A stretch of 64,000 bases of DNA from Hypericum androsaemum (lineage: Eukaryota; Streptophyta; Magnoliopsida; Malpighiales; Hypericaceae): NCBI GenBank assembly GCA_963995505.1, contig OZ023192.1, positions 12,755,001 to 12,819,000 on the forward strand, given 5' to 3'. Both the position numbers and the translations under genes were made by a program. Under the pieces are notes generated by a model. That model had not been told where the DNA came from and searched no databases. It saw nothing but the letters and a program-made list of their open reading frames with translations. This document shows, piece by piece, positions 1 to 9,812 of this stretch; positions within the stretch are counted from its first letter, which is position 1, and every line of letters begins with the position of its first letter.

Positions 1-273
1 GCAGACCTCCGTCACCTACGAGCTGTTTCCACAGAAGACGCCACGACCTTTGCAGAAAAAGAGAACACATTTTTCATGGAGACGTCAGCTCTCGAGTCTA
101 TGAACGTAGAGAACGCATTCACGGAGGTCTTGACCCAGATATATCGAGTTGTGAGCAGGAAGGCCCTCGAAGTTGGAGAGGACCCGGCAGCTCTGCCCAA
201 GGGACAGACCATCAATGTGGGGAGCAAAGATGACGTATCGGCTGTGAAGAAGGCGGGATGTTGCTCGTCCTAG
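1..273 (+). CDS. RABA1: RABA1-type Rab GTPase, C-terminal exon (partial)
   Basis: The window opens inside the last exon of a Rab11/RABA1-class small GTPase, which directs vesicle traffic between the trans-Golgi network, endosomes and plasma membrane. Frame 1 runs to a TAG stop at 271-273 and gives 90 residues. It starts at the ADLRHLR segment that follows the guanine-binding NKxD loop, continues through the METSALE guanine-specificity motif (G5) and the last helix ([14 protein letters not shown]), and then a hypervariable tail. It ends in GCCSS, a CC-containing geranylgeranylation signal as in RABA1 proteins. The tail ([16 protein letters not shown]) resembles Arabidopsis RABA1f from memory. 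Switch regions and P-loop lie outside the window. No frameshift is seen. The family is secure; the exact isoform is inferred. Confidence 0.93.
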   Translation, partial: ADLRHLRAVSTEDATTFAEKENTFFMETSALESMNVENAFTEVLTQIYRVVSRKALEVGEDPAALPKGQTINVGSKDDVSAVKKAGCCSS

Positions 274-1219
274 TTGTAGATGTGCTGCTATATCGAATCA
301 TTGAGGATGTTGTTCATTTTAAGTATGAGGAGACCACGGATTGTTCTTTTTTCAGGATTGAATATTTGTGTACCTTTCCATATTATATAGGTAAGCTTGA
401 CTACGTGTGAAGTTGCCATTTCTAGAACAAATTAATCTTCAAATTCGTCTAATCAAAATATTGTGGATTCGTGAGGAGGAAACTTAAACATTTGGAAGGA
501 ATATATTTCACCAGCTCCCGTGTTGTACCATCTTAATCAATTGATTGGTGTATCATTTACCTCATGAGGGATGACCCTCTTGGCTTGCAGAGCCTGGATT
601 ATTATTGCTAAGATACGAAACCAAAACTTTATGATAATGAATTGTGAATTTCCGACACTTATATAGCAATGTGTTAATCTCAACAAGCACGGCTACGCCG
701 TCTACGAAAATATGTATACAGACGAAAAAGGTCTTAAACTTCAATCTGGATCTGGTCCAAATAAAGGTATTTGGTCGTATATTTTACATATTCCGGAGCT
801 TTGGCTCTTTTATCTCTGTTCAAATGGATATGTAGATGGAAACCCTGAAGATATTGTCAACTTTATTTGCAGAAGGAAATGTTGGAGGTTGATGAGATGT
901 ACCAGTACAACAAGGGTCTCGACTGAAGTCGAGCGCTAGGCCGATACCTCGGCAGCACCTATCCAACAAGGGTCGAATCCGAGATGTTATTTCCACATCT
1001 AAACAGCTACGAAAACGCCGGAGCTACAATTGAAGATAAAAGGCACCGGAAACCCCACGAAGCAAAACCCATAAGCTGGAACAATCACTTGGAAGCTCCT
1101 TCTACTCTTTCAGTATCTGCAACAGTTGCTTCTTACTGTACATCAAAACCAGAAGGAGATTCAAACACTGCAGCCGCCAACTTCCGAGCCTTTCTCTATC
1201 AATCTCAAAGCCACCTAAT
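274..1219. other. 3' flank of RABA1 gene; possible 3' UTR of the minus-strand neighbour
   Basis: There is no convincing gene here. The first few hundred bases are probably the RABA1 3' UTR. The stretch from about 980 to 1219 may be the distal 3' UTR exon of the minus-strand gene at 1785-2111, because a good acceptor (TTGCAG on the minus strand) lies at its upper edge. An 86-codon plus-strand ORF at 984-1244 resembles no family I know. Confidence 0.4.
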
Positions 1220-1762
1220 CTGCAATAGAACCGTTATCCGTTAAGTCAACATCATCAATTGTCAAGTAACTACCAATCATGCATGAAGCACATTAGCTTA
1301 GCTCCCACTAATATCATTCCCCTTATTTGTTCCACAATTATAACAGTATCCCATACATGACCCGAGACTAAAGCGTGTTCTAATTCTGGCAGACTATCAT
1401 CAGACAACAGATGCTACAATAAAGATACTGTCGATAGCAAATCGTGAATCGGAGAAAACAAGCACGTGCCACCAAAATCTCTTACCGTTCGGGTAGAATG
1501 AAGCTTGTTAATTGCACCATGTCCTGTTAGAAATCGACTTAATTCGCATTCACTTGCGAATTCGCGTGTTTGTTAAAAGTAAGGAACTCATCCGCAAATG
1601 CCATCAAAATAGTTAAAAGTCAGGCGAACGAATTCCTGATTCAATCCAAAGCGTTTCAAAGACTATCACAACCGCCCTCGGGCTCGGATACCATGTTAGA
1701 ATCTCCGCATCCAGTATCGGACCACGCTTAATCTCAACAATTTGCAACCAAAACTAACTTAC
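1220..1762 (-). other. Predicted 3' UTR intron of the small membrane-protein gene
   Basis: On the minus strand, 22 bases past the TGA stop there is a strong donor (CTCTCT|GTAAGTTAG), and a pyrimidine-rich acceptor (TATTGCAG) lies about 540 bp further on. Together they suggest an intron in the 3' UTR. This is inference from splice-site quality only; no transcript was seen. Confidence 0.35.
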
Positions 1763-1784
1763 AGAGAGCGCGACAAGAGAAGGG

Positions 1785-2111
1785 TCAGCGGCCGTCGTCC
1801 TCGGGCGGCGGCGGGTGGGGGCGGGAGGAGGGGAGGGGGTTGGAGCCCTTGATGGCCCATCCGAGGGCGAAGAAGGAGAGCCCGGCGAGGATGGCGGTGC
1901 CCCAGGCTTGGGAGTACCACCGGCTGTACTGCCTTATTGCGAACCTCCACTGCTCCCTCAGCGTCGCCGCGTCCGGGTTCCCTACGTCCGGCGGGTTCGG
2001 GTACTGAACCCTGTTCCCCGTTGGGAGCCGCCGCTTACCGGATTCGTACTCCGGCGGAGACGGCGTCGTTGGGCTGGGTTGTGGGGTGGTGGGTTTCGGC
2101 CGGTCGCCCAT
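1785..2111 (-). CDS. Small proline-rich single-pass membrane protein, function unknown
   Basis: An intronless 108-residue ORF. Residues 1-45 are proline/threonine-rich and probably disordered. Residues 50-68 (LREQWRFAIRQYSRWYSQA) are basic and aromatic, and lead into one hydrophobic helix at about 69-88 (WGTAILAGLSFFALGWAIKG). A short proline-rich acidic tail follows. No signal peptide is seen; the layout suits a C-terminally anchored protein of an organelle membrane. The GC-rich coding bias contrasts with the AT-rich flanks and supports a real gene. I have the impression of similar short plant proteins but cannot assign a name. A mitochondrial or plastid membrane location would be a guess. 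The ATG at 2111 is the first in frame. Confidence 0.72.
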   Translation of the reverse strand: MGDRPKPTTPQPSPTTPSPPEYESGKRRLPTGNRVQYPNPPDVGNPDAATLREQWRFAIRQYSRWYSQAWGTAILAGLSFFALGWAIKGSNPLPSSRPHPPPPEDDGR

Positions 2112-2231
2112 GGTCAGGGGGTTTGGGCTCTTTCTATGATATTTGTCTTTAATTTAATTCTAAAAATATGATATTTATGTCTTTTAAGTTTTAACTCAAC
2201 TCTTAGGTCGATAAGAGATTTATTTCAAATT

Positions 2232-3138
2232 GGGGTAATTGTTTTAGTTATGTGTGTAATTAAGGCTAAGGTTTTTGTTATTTTAAATATTATTTTATTG
2301 TTTTTATTTTTTGTAAAAAATATTAGTCTCAAGTCCCTAACTAATTTTCGCACTTATTTTTTCATTTTTTTATCATGTTTTTATCATTTATACTCTTACA
2401 AAAAACAAAACAAAAATTGTTTTTGTCAATCTGAACACCACCTGAACAACAAAAACATTTAATTAAAACACAAGAACACTAACCCACAACTAAAATTAGA
2501 TCGAAAGAAGCTCTCACCTTTACGAGAGAAACCCCACAAACAAAGCACCAAACCCAACTCAAGAAATGTTCCTCCTTTTTGCTCCTTTCTTTCTTCCTGA
2601 TGTTGGGTTTTCTTTGTCGTCTCTTTTGGCTTCTTCTTTTGGTTGGTTGATCTGGGAGCTTCTGCTGGAAGTGGGTTCTGTGTTTTGGAGCTTCTTTCGA
2701 TCTGGGTCTTTGCTGCCTGATTTTTCCTCCGATGACGAGGAGCGGGCCCCATGTCGACGCCGTCCTCTACCCCGGGCCTGCCCACCTCGACGATGATGAT
2801 TCTTCCTCTGACGATGATGCTGCCGCCGACGAGCCTGACGAGGACCGGTACGCCGTTCTGGAATGAAGATGATTTTTTTTAGCAAAGGTTGAAGACAAAT
2901 TCTGGAATTTTGAGGGGTTGAAAATGGATGTTCAAAGTCAAAGATGACTGTTTTTTTAGTTAAAGATATAAAGATCATTTTACATGACAAAAAAATAAAA
3001 AAATTGACTGTTAACATGAGCCAGGGATCCGAGACCAACATTTTTACAAAAAGCGAAAACGGAAAAATAATATTTTGAATAAAAAAAATCTTAATCTTAA
3101 TTATTAACATAAATCAGGAACCGGAGTGCAATTATCCC
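2232..3138. mobile_element. Non-autonomous MULE carrying a gene-like fragment (Pack-MULE type)
   Basis: A 907-bp element with long, diverged terminal inverted repeats of roughly 200 bp (2232-2470 against 2895-3138). The outer ends read GGGGTAATTG and, on the other strand, GGGATAATTG. It is flanked by a perfect 9-bp target duplication, TTTCAAATT, at 2223-2231 and 3139-3147. Long TIRs with 9-bp duplications are the hallmark of Mutator-like elements. The AT-rich TIRs enclose a GC-richer, pyrimidine-rich insert (about 2480-2890) that looks like a 5' UTR plus the start of a host gene. No transposase is present, so it needs an autonomous MULE for movement. Confidence 0.85.
2732..2866 (+). pseudogene. 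Captured gene fragment inside the MULE (44-codon ORF)
   Basis: A GC-rich ORF opens with ATG after a pyrimidine-rich leader that resembles a 5' UTR. It encodes 44 residues with a strongly acidic centre (DDDDSSSDDDAAADEPDED) and stops at TGA. Its composition is quite unlike the AT-rich TIRs on either side. It is probably the 5' part of a host gene acquired by the MULE. The parent gene is not identifiable from this sequence. The longer antisense reading frame across it runs into the TIR and is taken as a shadow. Confidence 0.5.
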
Positions 3139-3147
3139 TTTCAAATT

Positions 3148-3544
3148 TTATATCCTCACGTAAAAATGATGGAAACTAAACTAAAATTTTGTCCTTTTCA
3201 CTTTCTATAATCTTTCTCATTCAGATGAGTTTGCTTTGCATTCACCAAATTTGAATTATCGAATTCCAATTATTTAACTCGAGCTTTTTACTGCTTTTTG
3301 AATCCCCCAAATTCATACTATTATCAAAAATGCAATTAAATCGATATTCGGTCCAACCAAATAATTTTGATTGAAAAACTGTGTAAAATAAGATTGAGAC
3401 CATGAAATTTTATTAGGAAAAAAATACACTTTAGTATTTTGTAATATCACCAAAATTGCATTAAGTCTGTTATTTAAAATTCATTAATTGGATCAAATTT
3501 TTTTCAATTAAAATTAGTTAGACTATCGGACTGCTACTCCAATC
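3148..3544. other. Intergenic, AT-rich
   Basis: Low-complexity AT-rich DNA between the MULE and the long palindrome. I see no ORF, RNA gene or clear repeat in it. Confidence 0.5.
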
Positions 3545-3652
3545 CTACTAGTCAAAACAATGTCATTTTTTACGACATGGCAAGCAATGTCATTTTTTAC
3601 GAGTCGAAACAATTAAAATTTTTGTACCTTGTAATGGCATGCAAACTCTCTC

Positions 3653-4063
3653 CGGGAGCGGATTTGGTCCTGGAAGGTCAAATCCAGCCAGGACCGTCCT
3701 GGACGATTCAATGGTTGATTTAGTTATGATTCAATGGTTCACTTAATTATGATTCAATGGTCTACCTAGTTATGATTCAATGGTCCACCTAGTTATGATT
3801 CAATGGTCCATTTTTTCCCGTCCCGGATAAATCGGGGTCCGTCCCAGTTACCCAGTTACGATTCAATGGTTTACTCAGTTACGATTCAATGGTTTACTCA
3901 GTTACGATTCAATGGTTTACCCAGTTATGATTCAATGGTTGTGGGCTTTTTTTACTTTGCACCCCTGTATTTTTACATTTTTTCAAAATAGTCTCCACGT
4001 GTCCTTCAATAAAAATCCTTCAGCACCGTGCTGGATTTGGTCTCCAGGACCAAATTCGGTCCC
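3653..4063. mobile_element. MULE-type MITE with internal 23-bp minisatellite
   Basis: A 411-bp insertion in the left arm of the palindrome. Ends are inverted repeats of about 35 bp: left GGGAGCGGATTTGGTCCTGG, right (reverse strand) GGGACCGAATTTGGTCCTGG, both continuing to AAATCCAGC. A perfect 9-bp duplication, AACTCTCTC, lies at 3644-3652 and 4064-4072. The size of the duplication suggests Mutator mobilisation. The centre is made almost wholly of a 23-bp tandem repeat. Confidence 0.82.
3706..3945. repeat. 23-bp minisatellite, about nine copies in two blocks
   Basis: Units begin ATTCAATGGT and end near (A/C)AGTTA(T/C)G, for example ATTCAATGGTTTACTCAGTT. One block of about five copies (3706-3814) and one of about four (3861-3945) are separated by a short GC-richer spacer. 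The array lies wholly inside the MULE MITE. Confidence 0.85.
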
Positions 4064-4156
4064 AACTCTCTCCTCCCTCTATATTCTCTCTCTCCTCCCA
4101 CTCTCATCCGTGACCTCAGTATATGGATCACAAGCATTTAAGACCAGGATACACTA

Positions 4157-4388
4157 GACAGACCAACCGAGGAAGGGTTTCCATCCAGGACAAGGCTTCT
4201 ATATATGACAGACCAATGAGGAAGGTTTTGCCATCTATGGAAAGGCTTCTATATTTGACAGACCATTCGAGGAAGGTTTTGTCATCTAGGGAAAGGCTTC
4301 CATATATGACCGACCATTCGAGGAAGGTTTTGCCATCCAGGTAAAGGCTTTCATACATGACAGATTATTAGAGGAAGGTTTTGCCACC
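4157..4388. repeat. 51-bp tandem repeat, about 4.5 copies
   Basis: Units start GACAGACCA and contain GAGGAAGGTTTTGCCATC and AAAGGCTTC(T/C)ATATAT. The array is in the left arm of the palindrome; the right arm has only about one equivalent unit (around 5340-5400), so it expanded after the arms formed or contracted in one arm. Confidence 0.8.
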
Positions 4389-5414
4389 ATATATGGATCA
4401 CCAGCATTTAAGATCCAACTTCCCCACCGAGCATTATTCTCCTATATAACGACACCCACATTTTACACATTTCTATCACAAATCATTATTAATCATTCTA
4501 CATCATTTCTTCAGAATGGCCTGCTCTTCTCATAAGAAGTCGAGAAGGAGCAAATCATCTTCTTCATCTTCTTCGGGAAAGAGGAGGGCTAGAGATAATA
4601 GTCCTAGTGGTAGTGTTGGAATCCAAGATCAGTCACAACCACCACCTTGGATTGGACAGCCTTAATTGGGGTTGTGGAAGTAGCAGGCAAAAGAGGAGAA
4701 GGAAGTTGAGGCTTGGCAATTGAGTTGATCAAATCATGGTATGGTTGGCTAGTACGAGGGCAGTCATAGAAGGAGTATTGGTGGTGGAAGCAGTAGTAAC
4801 AGCGGAAGACCCAAGGGAAGCATGAGGGTTCCTATGTGAGGGGGACCACATGCTGGTGATGCCGGCCAGGGGCTTGATTCAAAATGACCCTCTTTAATCC
4901 CCTCACCTAGGAACTATCCTACTTACCATGGGTCTTCCGACGTCATTGCTACTTCCACCACCAACACTCCTGCTAAGGTTGAGCCTCATAGTAGTTAACC
5001 ATCCCCTAATTTGATCCCCTCGTCTACCAAGCCTAAGCTTCCTTCTCCTTCTTTGCCTACTACTTCCACCACCACCACCACCCAATTAAGGCTGTCTAAT
5101 CCCTGGTGGTGGTTGTGGCCGATGTTGGGTTCCAACACTGCCACTAAAATTATTATCTCTAGACCTCCTCTTTCACGTAGAAGATGAAGAAGAGGACTTG
5201 CTCCTCTTTGACTTATGGGAAGAGGAGGTCATTATGAAGAGATGATGTAGAAGGAATAATATTAATTTCGGATGGAAATGTGTGAAGTGAGGGTATTAGG
5301 TGGGTGGGGTTGGAACTTAAATGCCGGTGATTATTATATGGAAGCTTCTCCCTAGATGGCAAAATCCTTCACTAATGGTTTGTCACTCTGTCTTAAATGC
5401 TACTGGTTCATATA

Positions 5415-5896
5415 CAATAAAACTACTCTAAAGTGATATTGTGGGGAATGTAAAAAATATTACTTCAGAGAGGTTATTACTTTTAAGAAGATCGATTCGG
5501 TGACTAGGGATCTCTGACCAATATTTTCTTAAAAAGCAAAGGCCTCGTACACTATTTTCGAAAGCCAGGGACCTGCAAGTAATAAAACTATAAACCAAGG
5601 ATCTAAGGGTAATTTGTCCTAAAATTTATCAAACAAGCAAGTCTAGCACAAATTAGTATCTGAAAATATTTTCTAAATCATAAAGTATGTAAAAATATTT
5701 GTATTTATTTAAAAAATATCACTTTATGCAAAATTTTGGATCATGATTTAGCACTAAATTTTTTTGAAAAATTATTAGTTATTACGATAAATGAGTTATT
5801 AAATTTTCATACTCGTTTCGACTTGGGACCAATTTTTTTTAATCAATTTAGTGATATTATCATTTTATAAGAGATCAATTTACAAATGTTTTACTG
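5415..5896. mobile_element. pogo/Emigrant-like MITE inserted in the palindrome
   Basis: Ends are CAATAAAACTACTCTAAAG and, on the other strand, CAGTAAAACATTTG, flanked by TA on both sides (5413-5414 and 5897-5898). The CAGTAAAAC terminus with a TA target is typical of plant pogo-like MITEs. The sequence either side joins into a continuous palindrome arm if the element is removed. The internal part (about 5470-5630) may hold a further insertion. Confidence 0.68.
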
Positions 5897-6065
5897 TATT
5901 AAGCTTAAGGATGAGAGAGGGAGTGGATTAAGGTCAGGGATGAGAGAGGGGGGATAGAGTTTTCATATCATTGGAAAAGCTAGCATGGCTTGGTACGTCG
6001 TAAAAAAATGATATCCTTCCGACACGTATGATCAGAGCAACTGCCCGAGGCTCTGAATAATTTTA

Positions 6066-6595
6066 CAGTAAAACTTCCTTAAATTAATATTTAGTAAATT
6101 AATAACCTATCTAAGATAATAATTTTTTTGGTCCCAAGATGAGCCATTTATGTAAATTAATAATTTTGATAAAATAATAAGATAATATTTTTTTCTAAAC
6201 ACCCTTATATAAATATATTGGTCCCATCAACATCATAGATTAATTATCTCCTAAACTTATGGAGATAGCTAGGATAATTTAGGAAAATATAAATATGTTA
6301 TTGTTTGTCTTTTATTAAAATTTAAATTAAAATAAATTTCATCTCTAACTTTTCTCACGATATCCAAAAGGTCTGATGTGGTGTTCTCAAACTACAATAA
6401 AGCAAGAGTTCTAGAATTATTAACTATGGGGCTATAGACAGAGATTCGATTGGCTACGAAGCGTTGTCGACCTATTATTGCTTCCTTTCGCGTAACCGGT
6501 TCTAATGGTATTGTGTCATCCTCAGCTTCATCCTCAATTGGGTTGTCAATTAACATTTTGGCAATCTCCGTTATAGTAGTTATTGTGGATGAAAT
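6066..6595 (-). mobile_element. Decayed pogo-like DNA transposon, one end plus transposase tail
   Basis: Begins with TA then CAGTAAAACTTCCTTAAATT, the classic pogo/Emigrant terminus, and goes on with the AATTAATA-rich subterminal region. The minus strand then carries a transposase C-terminal remnant (6392-6595). The far end was not found, so the element is truncated or diverged beyond recognition. A small inverted repeat around AAATACTAGGAA lies just beyond it (about 6592-6710). Confidence 0.65.
6392..6595 (-). pseudogene. pogo/Tigger-like transposase, C-terminal remnant
   Basis: The minus strand reads about 67 codons to a TAG stop. They include IEDEAEDDTIPLEPVTRKEA, a signature I associate with the C-terminal part of plant pogo/jerky-type DDE transposases, downstream of the catalytic domain. 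The DDE core and the DNA-binding domain are missing. It cannot be functional. Confidence 0.6.
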
Positions 6596-7494
6596 ACTAG
6601 GAACTTGAATCTAATTATTCAATGTATTGAATAACTAGATTTAAGTCCATAATATTGCAGTATTTTTAGTTAAACAACATTGAACTAGCTCCAAATTCCT
6701 AGTATTTTATATTCATGCATTGACCTATAAAAACAAATTTAACTTCTTTGAATATAAATACCTCTTTTAATTAAAAAAATTCTACTGCAATTGGATAAAG
6801 TTTGACATTACTGATGATTTTTAAACTACAAGATCTTCATGCAATTTCCCACTAAAGCACACTTATCCCATTTTATTAATATGGAGAGATATTAAACCAA
6901 TTAACAATTATAGTGGCAACCACATTTATCAATTTCTTCCGATTTAAGAAGATCAACATAGACGATTTCAAATGTAAAAATAAATGTTTTTGACTCCGTA
7001 AAGATAAATATTAAAATGTACAACCAATCAATAATTGAATTTCAAAAAAGAAAAAGCAAAAATAAAATAATCTTTTACTAAATTGTCAAAATTTTAGAAG
7101 TAATTAATTTATAATGTTAACAGGATCATAGATTTACATTAAAAATTCTAAATACTATTATCTTATTGATTCATTAAAATTATAGAGTATTAATTTATGA
7201 AGATTTTAATGACAGATACACAAAGCAAATAACGATTAGTTGAAGTAATTGACTCAAATTTCCCATTCGTGATTCCTGTTGATGTCCTGAATAATACGCT
7301 TAGTTAACACAAAGGATGTCCGTCCGCTCCTAAATAATAACGATTACCTTAAAAACCGACCAAACCACAAGGTACAATTACGGAACGGAAACGGTCCATG
7401 TTTTTCTTTCTGGGTCATAATTACCAACAGTCAATAATAGTAAACCAACTAGCAAATTCTATCCGGGAGGACGATGATTCGTTTCCCTGCGGAA
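6596..7494. other. Intergenic, AT-rich; 3' flank of the PDAP1-like gene
   Basis: No gene is seen. The last part (about 7300-7494) is probably the 3' UTR of the minus-strand gene that follows. Confidence 0.5.
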
Positions 7495-9437
7495 TCATTT
7501 CCGACCTTCTGCCTTCTTCTGCTCTTTCGCTGCCGAAACAACGAAGTAATGTTACTACTTCCCGCGCATTCGATAGTATGGTTCCAAAGCTTAACAATTT
7601 AGAGTTGCGGTTCTAGAGAACATACCAGCCTTTTCTTCCTCCCTCCTCTTTGCAGCCTCTTCCCTCTGCTGGCGTATAAGGTTCAGTCGATCTGCACAAC
7701 ATACATGGAAGGCGATTAGTAGCCTACGTAATCAGCGATTAGCCTACTGAAATACTTCATATAATCTTTTTATCACGAAATGAAAGTACAGGTGTTCAAT
7801 AGTATGGCAATCCATCTTTCATTTTTTTTGCATGTGACACTATCAAGTTGTGTTAATGGTGCAGCTGATCAAGTCCCTCTCTTACCCAAGTCTTTCCTTG
7901 CTTGCTCTGTTTTTCCTTGCTCCTGCAGCCTCATGTATCGCTCATGAGCTCTTTGTTTCTCTATTTCCTCCCTGTCGAAAAGAGGATTAGAGTTTGATTA
8001 GGATTCCTTTCCCCCGAAAAACTTCCACGTTCGGATATTCCAGTCCAAGAAATAACAGTTTGCCTACGGAGAAGCAACGTCTTTTCCTTTGCGTGGTGAA
8101 TCATAAAATTCATAGTGGGAAAACAATTGCATTTACTAACCTCTCACGCCTTGAAAGCTCTGTTGTTTTGCCAACCTTTACAACGTAATGTAAGGTTAAA
8201 AGTTAGCTCAGAAACATTTATTTACCCATATCTATTCAAACAGAGAGTGAAACTTACATCAACATCCCTGGCTTTAATACTTTTCGGATTTGCCAAATTG
8301 GGATTTTCAATTTCGATAATCCCTTGGGTTCCTTTCCGCTTTTGCTGCAATTATCATCAGGAATAATTTTAGTGATGAAGAAGACATGTCAAAACTCGAT
8401 TTTTTATTGAAAAAGTTGACATTGAATCTTCATTTAAGTTGAGGACTAGATATGTACTGACATCATTGTCATCGTTGGAATCTTCTTCTGACTCCTCACC
8501 AGATTCTCCTTCTGGATTTTCCTCCTTGTCTTCTTCCTTCTGCAAGTTGGAATACACCAATGTTAGAAAATCTAAGGGTTCGGAGCCAGTTTACTGAGAT
8601 CCACTATAAATCAACTACTTGCGTCTGAGCATGCATGTAGGTCACAAAGGGGGGGAGAGAGGGAGATATATATACCTTCTTAAACCAACGTGGACGTGAA
8701 GAGCTGCCAGAAACTGCAGTGAAAAAGGATAAACGGAAGTGTTTAAGTCAATAATAAGCTTAATCCACAAGACAAGTCTGGGCAAGCTACAAACCATGAT
8801 ATGCATTTATGGAGTTCAAACAGATGATTTATGTTCAATCAAGAGGTCAAACAAGGTACAATTAGAATCAAATTTTGAGGTGATGGTTGCAAACAGCGCA
8901 CGGATGACATCCAAGTTAACCAAAATACGCTATAGAATCCTAATTCCAATACGTCGAGATAAATCCACATTCCACACCCACGAATGCAGCACGAAAGGCC
9001 AACAGCCCGTCAAAAGGAGGCAGCGGAACTATCAATACCGTTGAAGACGAAGCCTCCACGAACCGATCATCGAATAAATACACTGCAACATAGCCCCCAA
9101 ATGAAGCAAACAATCTGCTCTCCCCACTCTTCCACCAACCTACAACTGCCCCAAAAACGAACACTACACTCCGGATTCGAACACTACAATCCAATAAAAC
9201 CCTTAATACCGATTTAAAATCCATCAAAAAGAGGATGTCAAATTGTTAACAAGCACTTAACGAACCCAATTTCCTTACCCCGGATCGAATCCGGTCCATA
9301 TCCGCGACGAAAACAGAAACCCTAATCCCCAAATCACAAATTCAATAGAGAGAGAGAAGGAGGGGCTTACGCATCTCCTCGGGGGTGGAGAACATGCGCT
9401 GGCCGGTAGGCTTGCCCTTGTACTTTCCTCTTCCCAT
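7495..9437 (-). CDS. PDAP1: 28-kDa heat- and acid-stable phosphoprotein (PDAP1/PP28 family), eight exons
   Basis: Eight exons join without a phase break: 9371-9437, 8676-8713, 8462-8539, 8258-8344, 8141-8175, 7886-7971, 7626-7691, 7495-7529 (492 nt, 163 residues, TGA stop). All introns are GT-AG. The protein starts MGRGKYKGKPTGQRMFSTPEEM, the conserved N-terminus of the family, then a very acidic stretch from exon 3 (GESGEESEEDSNDDND), then IIEIENPN and KTTELSRREREEIEKQRAHE, and a lysine/glutamate-rich coiled-coil tail (HERYMRLQEQGKTEQARKDL) ending AEGRK. The family are casein-kinase-II substrates of poorly defined role; in animals PDAP1 binds PDGF, which does not carry over to plants. Length matches plant members. 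The gene looks intact. Confidence 0.93.
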
Positions 9438-9812
9438 GGCTACCACCTAACGACCGACCGCCCGCCCGCCCGACTATGCTTCGGAGATTGTGAACTGAGG
9501 AGAAGAAGTTGAGCTGCTGCCGCTCCTTTTCTCGATGCCAAATTATTCCCCCCCAAAAAAAAACCTATTGGCCCTTTTTTCAAGTGGAGAGAATAGAATA
9601 GAATAAAATATATAAAGTCTCCTTTATTATAATTCCTTTTTTTTTTACTCTCTCCCCAAAGTGATAGAAGGGATCTAACCCTAGTGGGATTGGAGGATGA
9701 GGAAAACGACCTAATCTTAGATTCTGTGTTTAAGACTAGAAACATCGGCGCCTATCTGATGTGGAAAAAAAATTTAGAAAAAGAAAAAAATAAATGGGGG
9801 AGGGGGAGAGGG

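Larger units (their letters stand above)
3545..6050. repeat. Long imperfect inverted repeat (palindrome), interrupted by two insertions
   Basis: Two arms read as diverged reverse complements. The left arm is about 3545-3643 plus 4073-4845; the right arm is about 4897-5414 plus 5897-6050; a spacer of about 50 bp lies between. Matching landmarks are an outer TCATTTTTTACGAC block, a CTCTCATCC(C/G)TGACC block, an AGCATTTAAG block, and an inner segment coding serine/lysine/arginine-rich peptide in both arms (plus strand from 4516, minus strand from about 5232). The left arm is broken by a MULE MITE, the right by a pogo-like MITE, so the palindrome is older than both. It could be a foldback-type element or an inverted duplication of a transposon 5' end. 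No clear target duplication was found. Confidence 0.75.

Noticed and set aside
1676..1700. GCTCGGATACCATGTTAGA on the plus strand, like a copia primer-binding site plus LTR end in reverse
   Set aside because: No partner LTR or coding remnant nearby, and the site falls in a likely 3' UTR intron of the minus-strand gene.
2559..3110. 183-codon minus-strand ORF, arginine-rich
   Set aside because: It runs from the captured fragment into the MULE TIR and is antisense to a better plus-strand reading; taken as a shadow.
3706..3945. CRISPR-like regular repeats
   Set aside because: The 23-bp units are contiguous with no unique spacers, lie in a MITE, and the DNA is from a plant.
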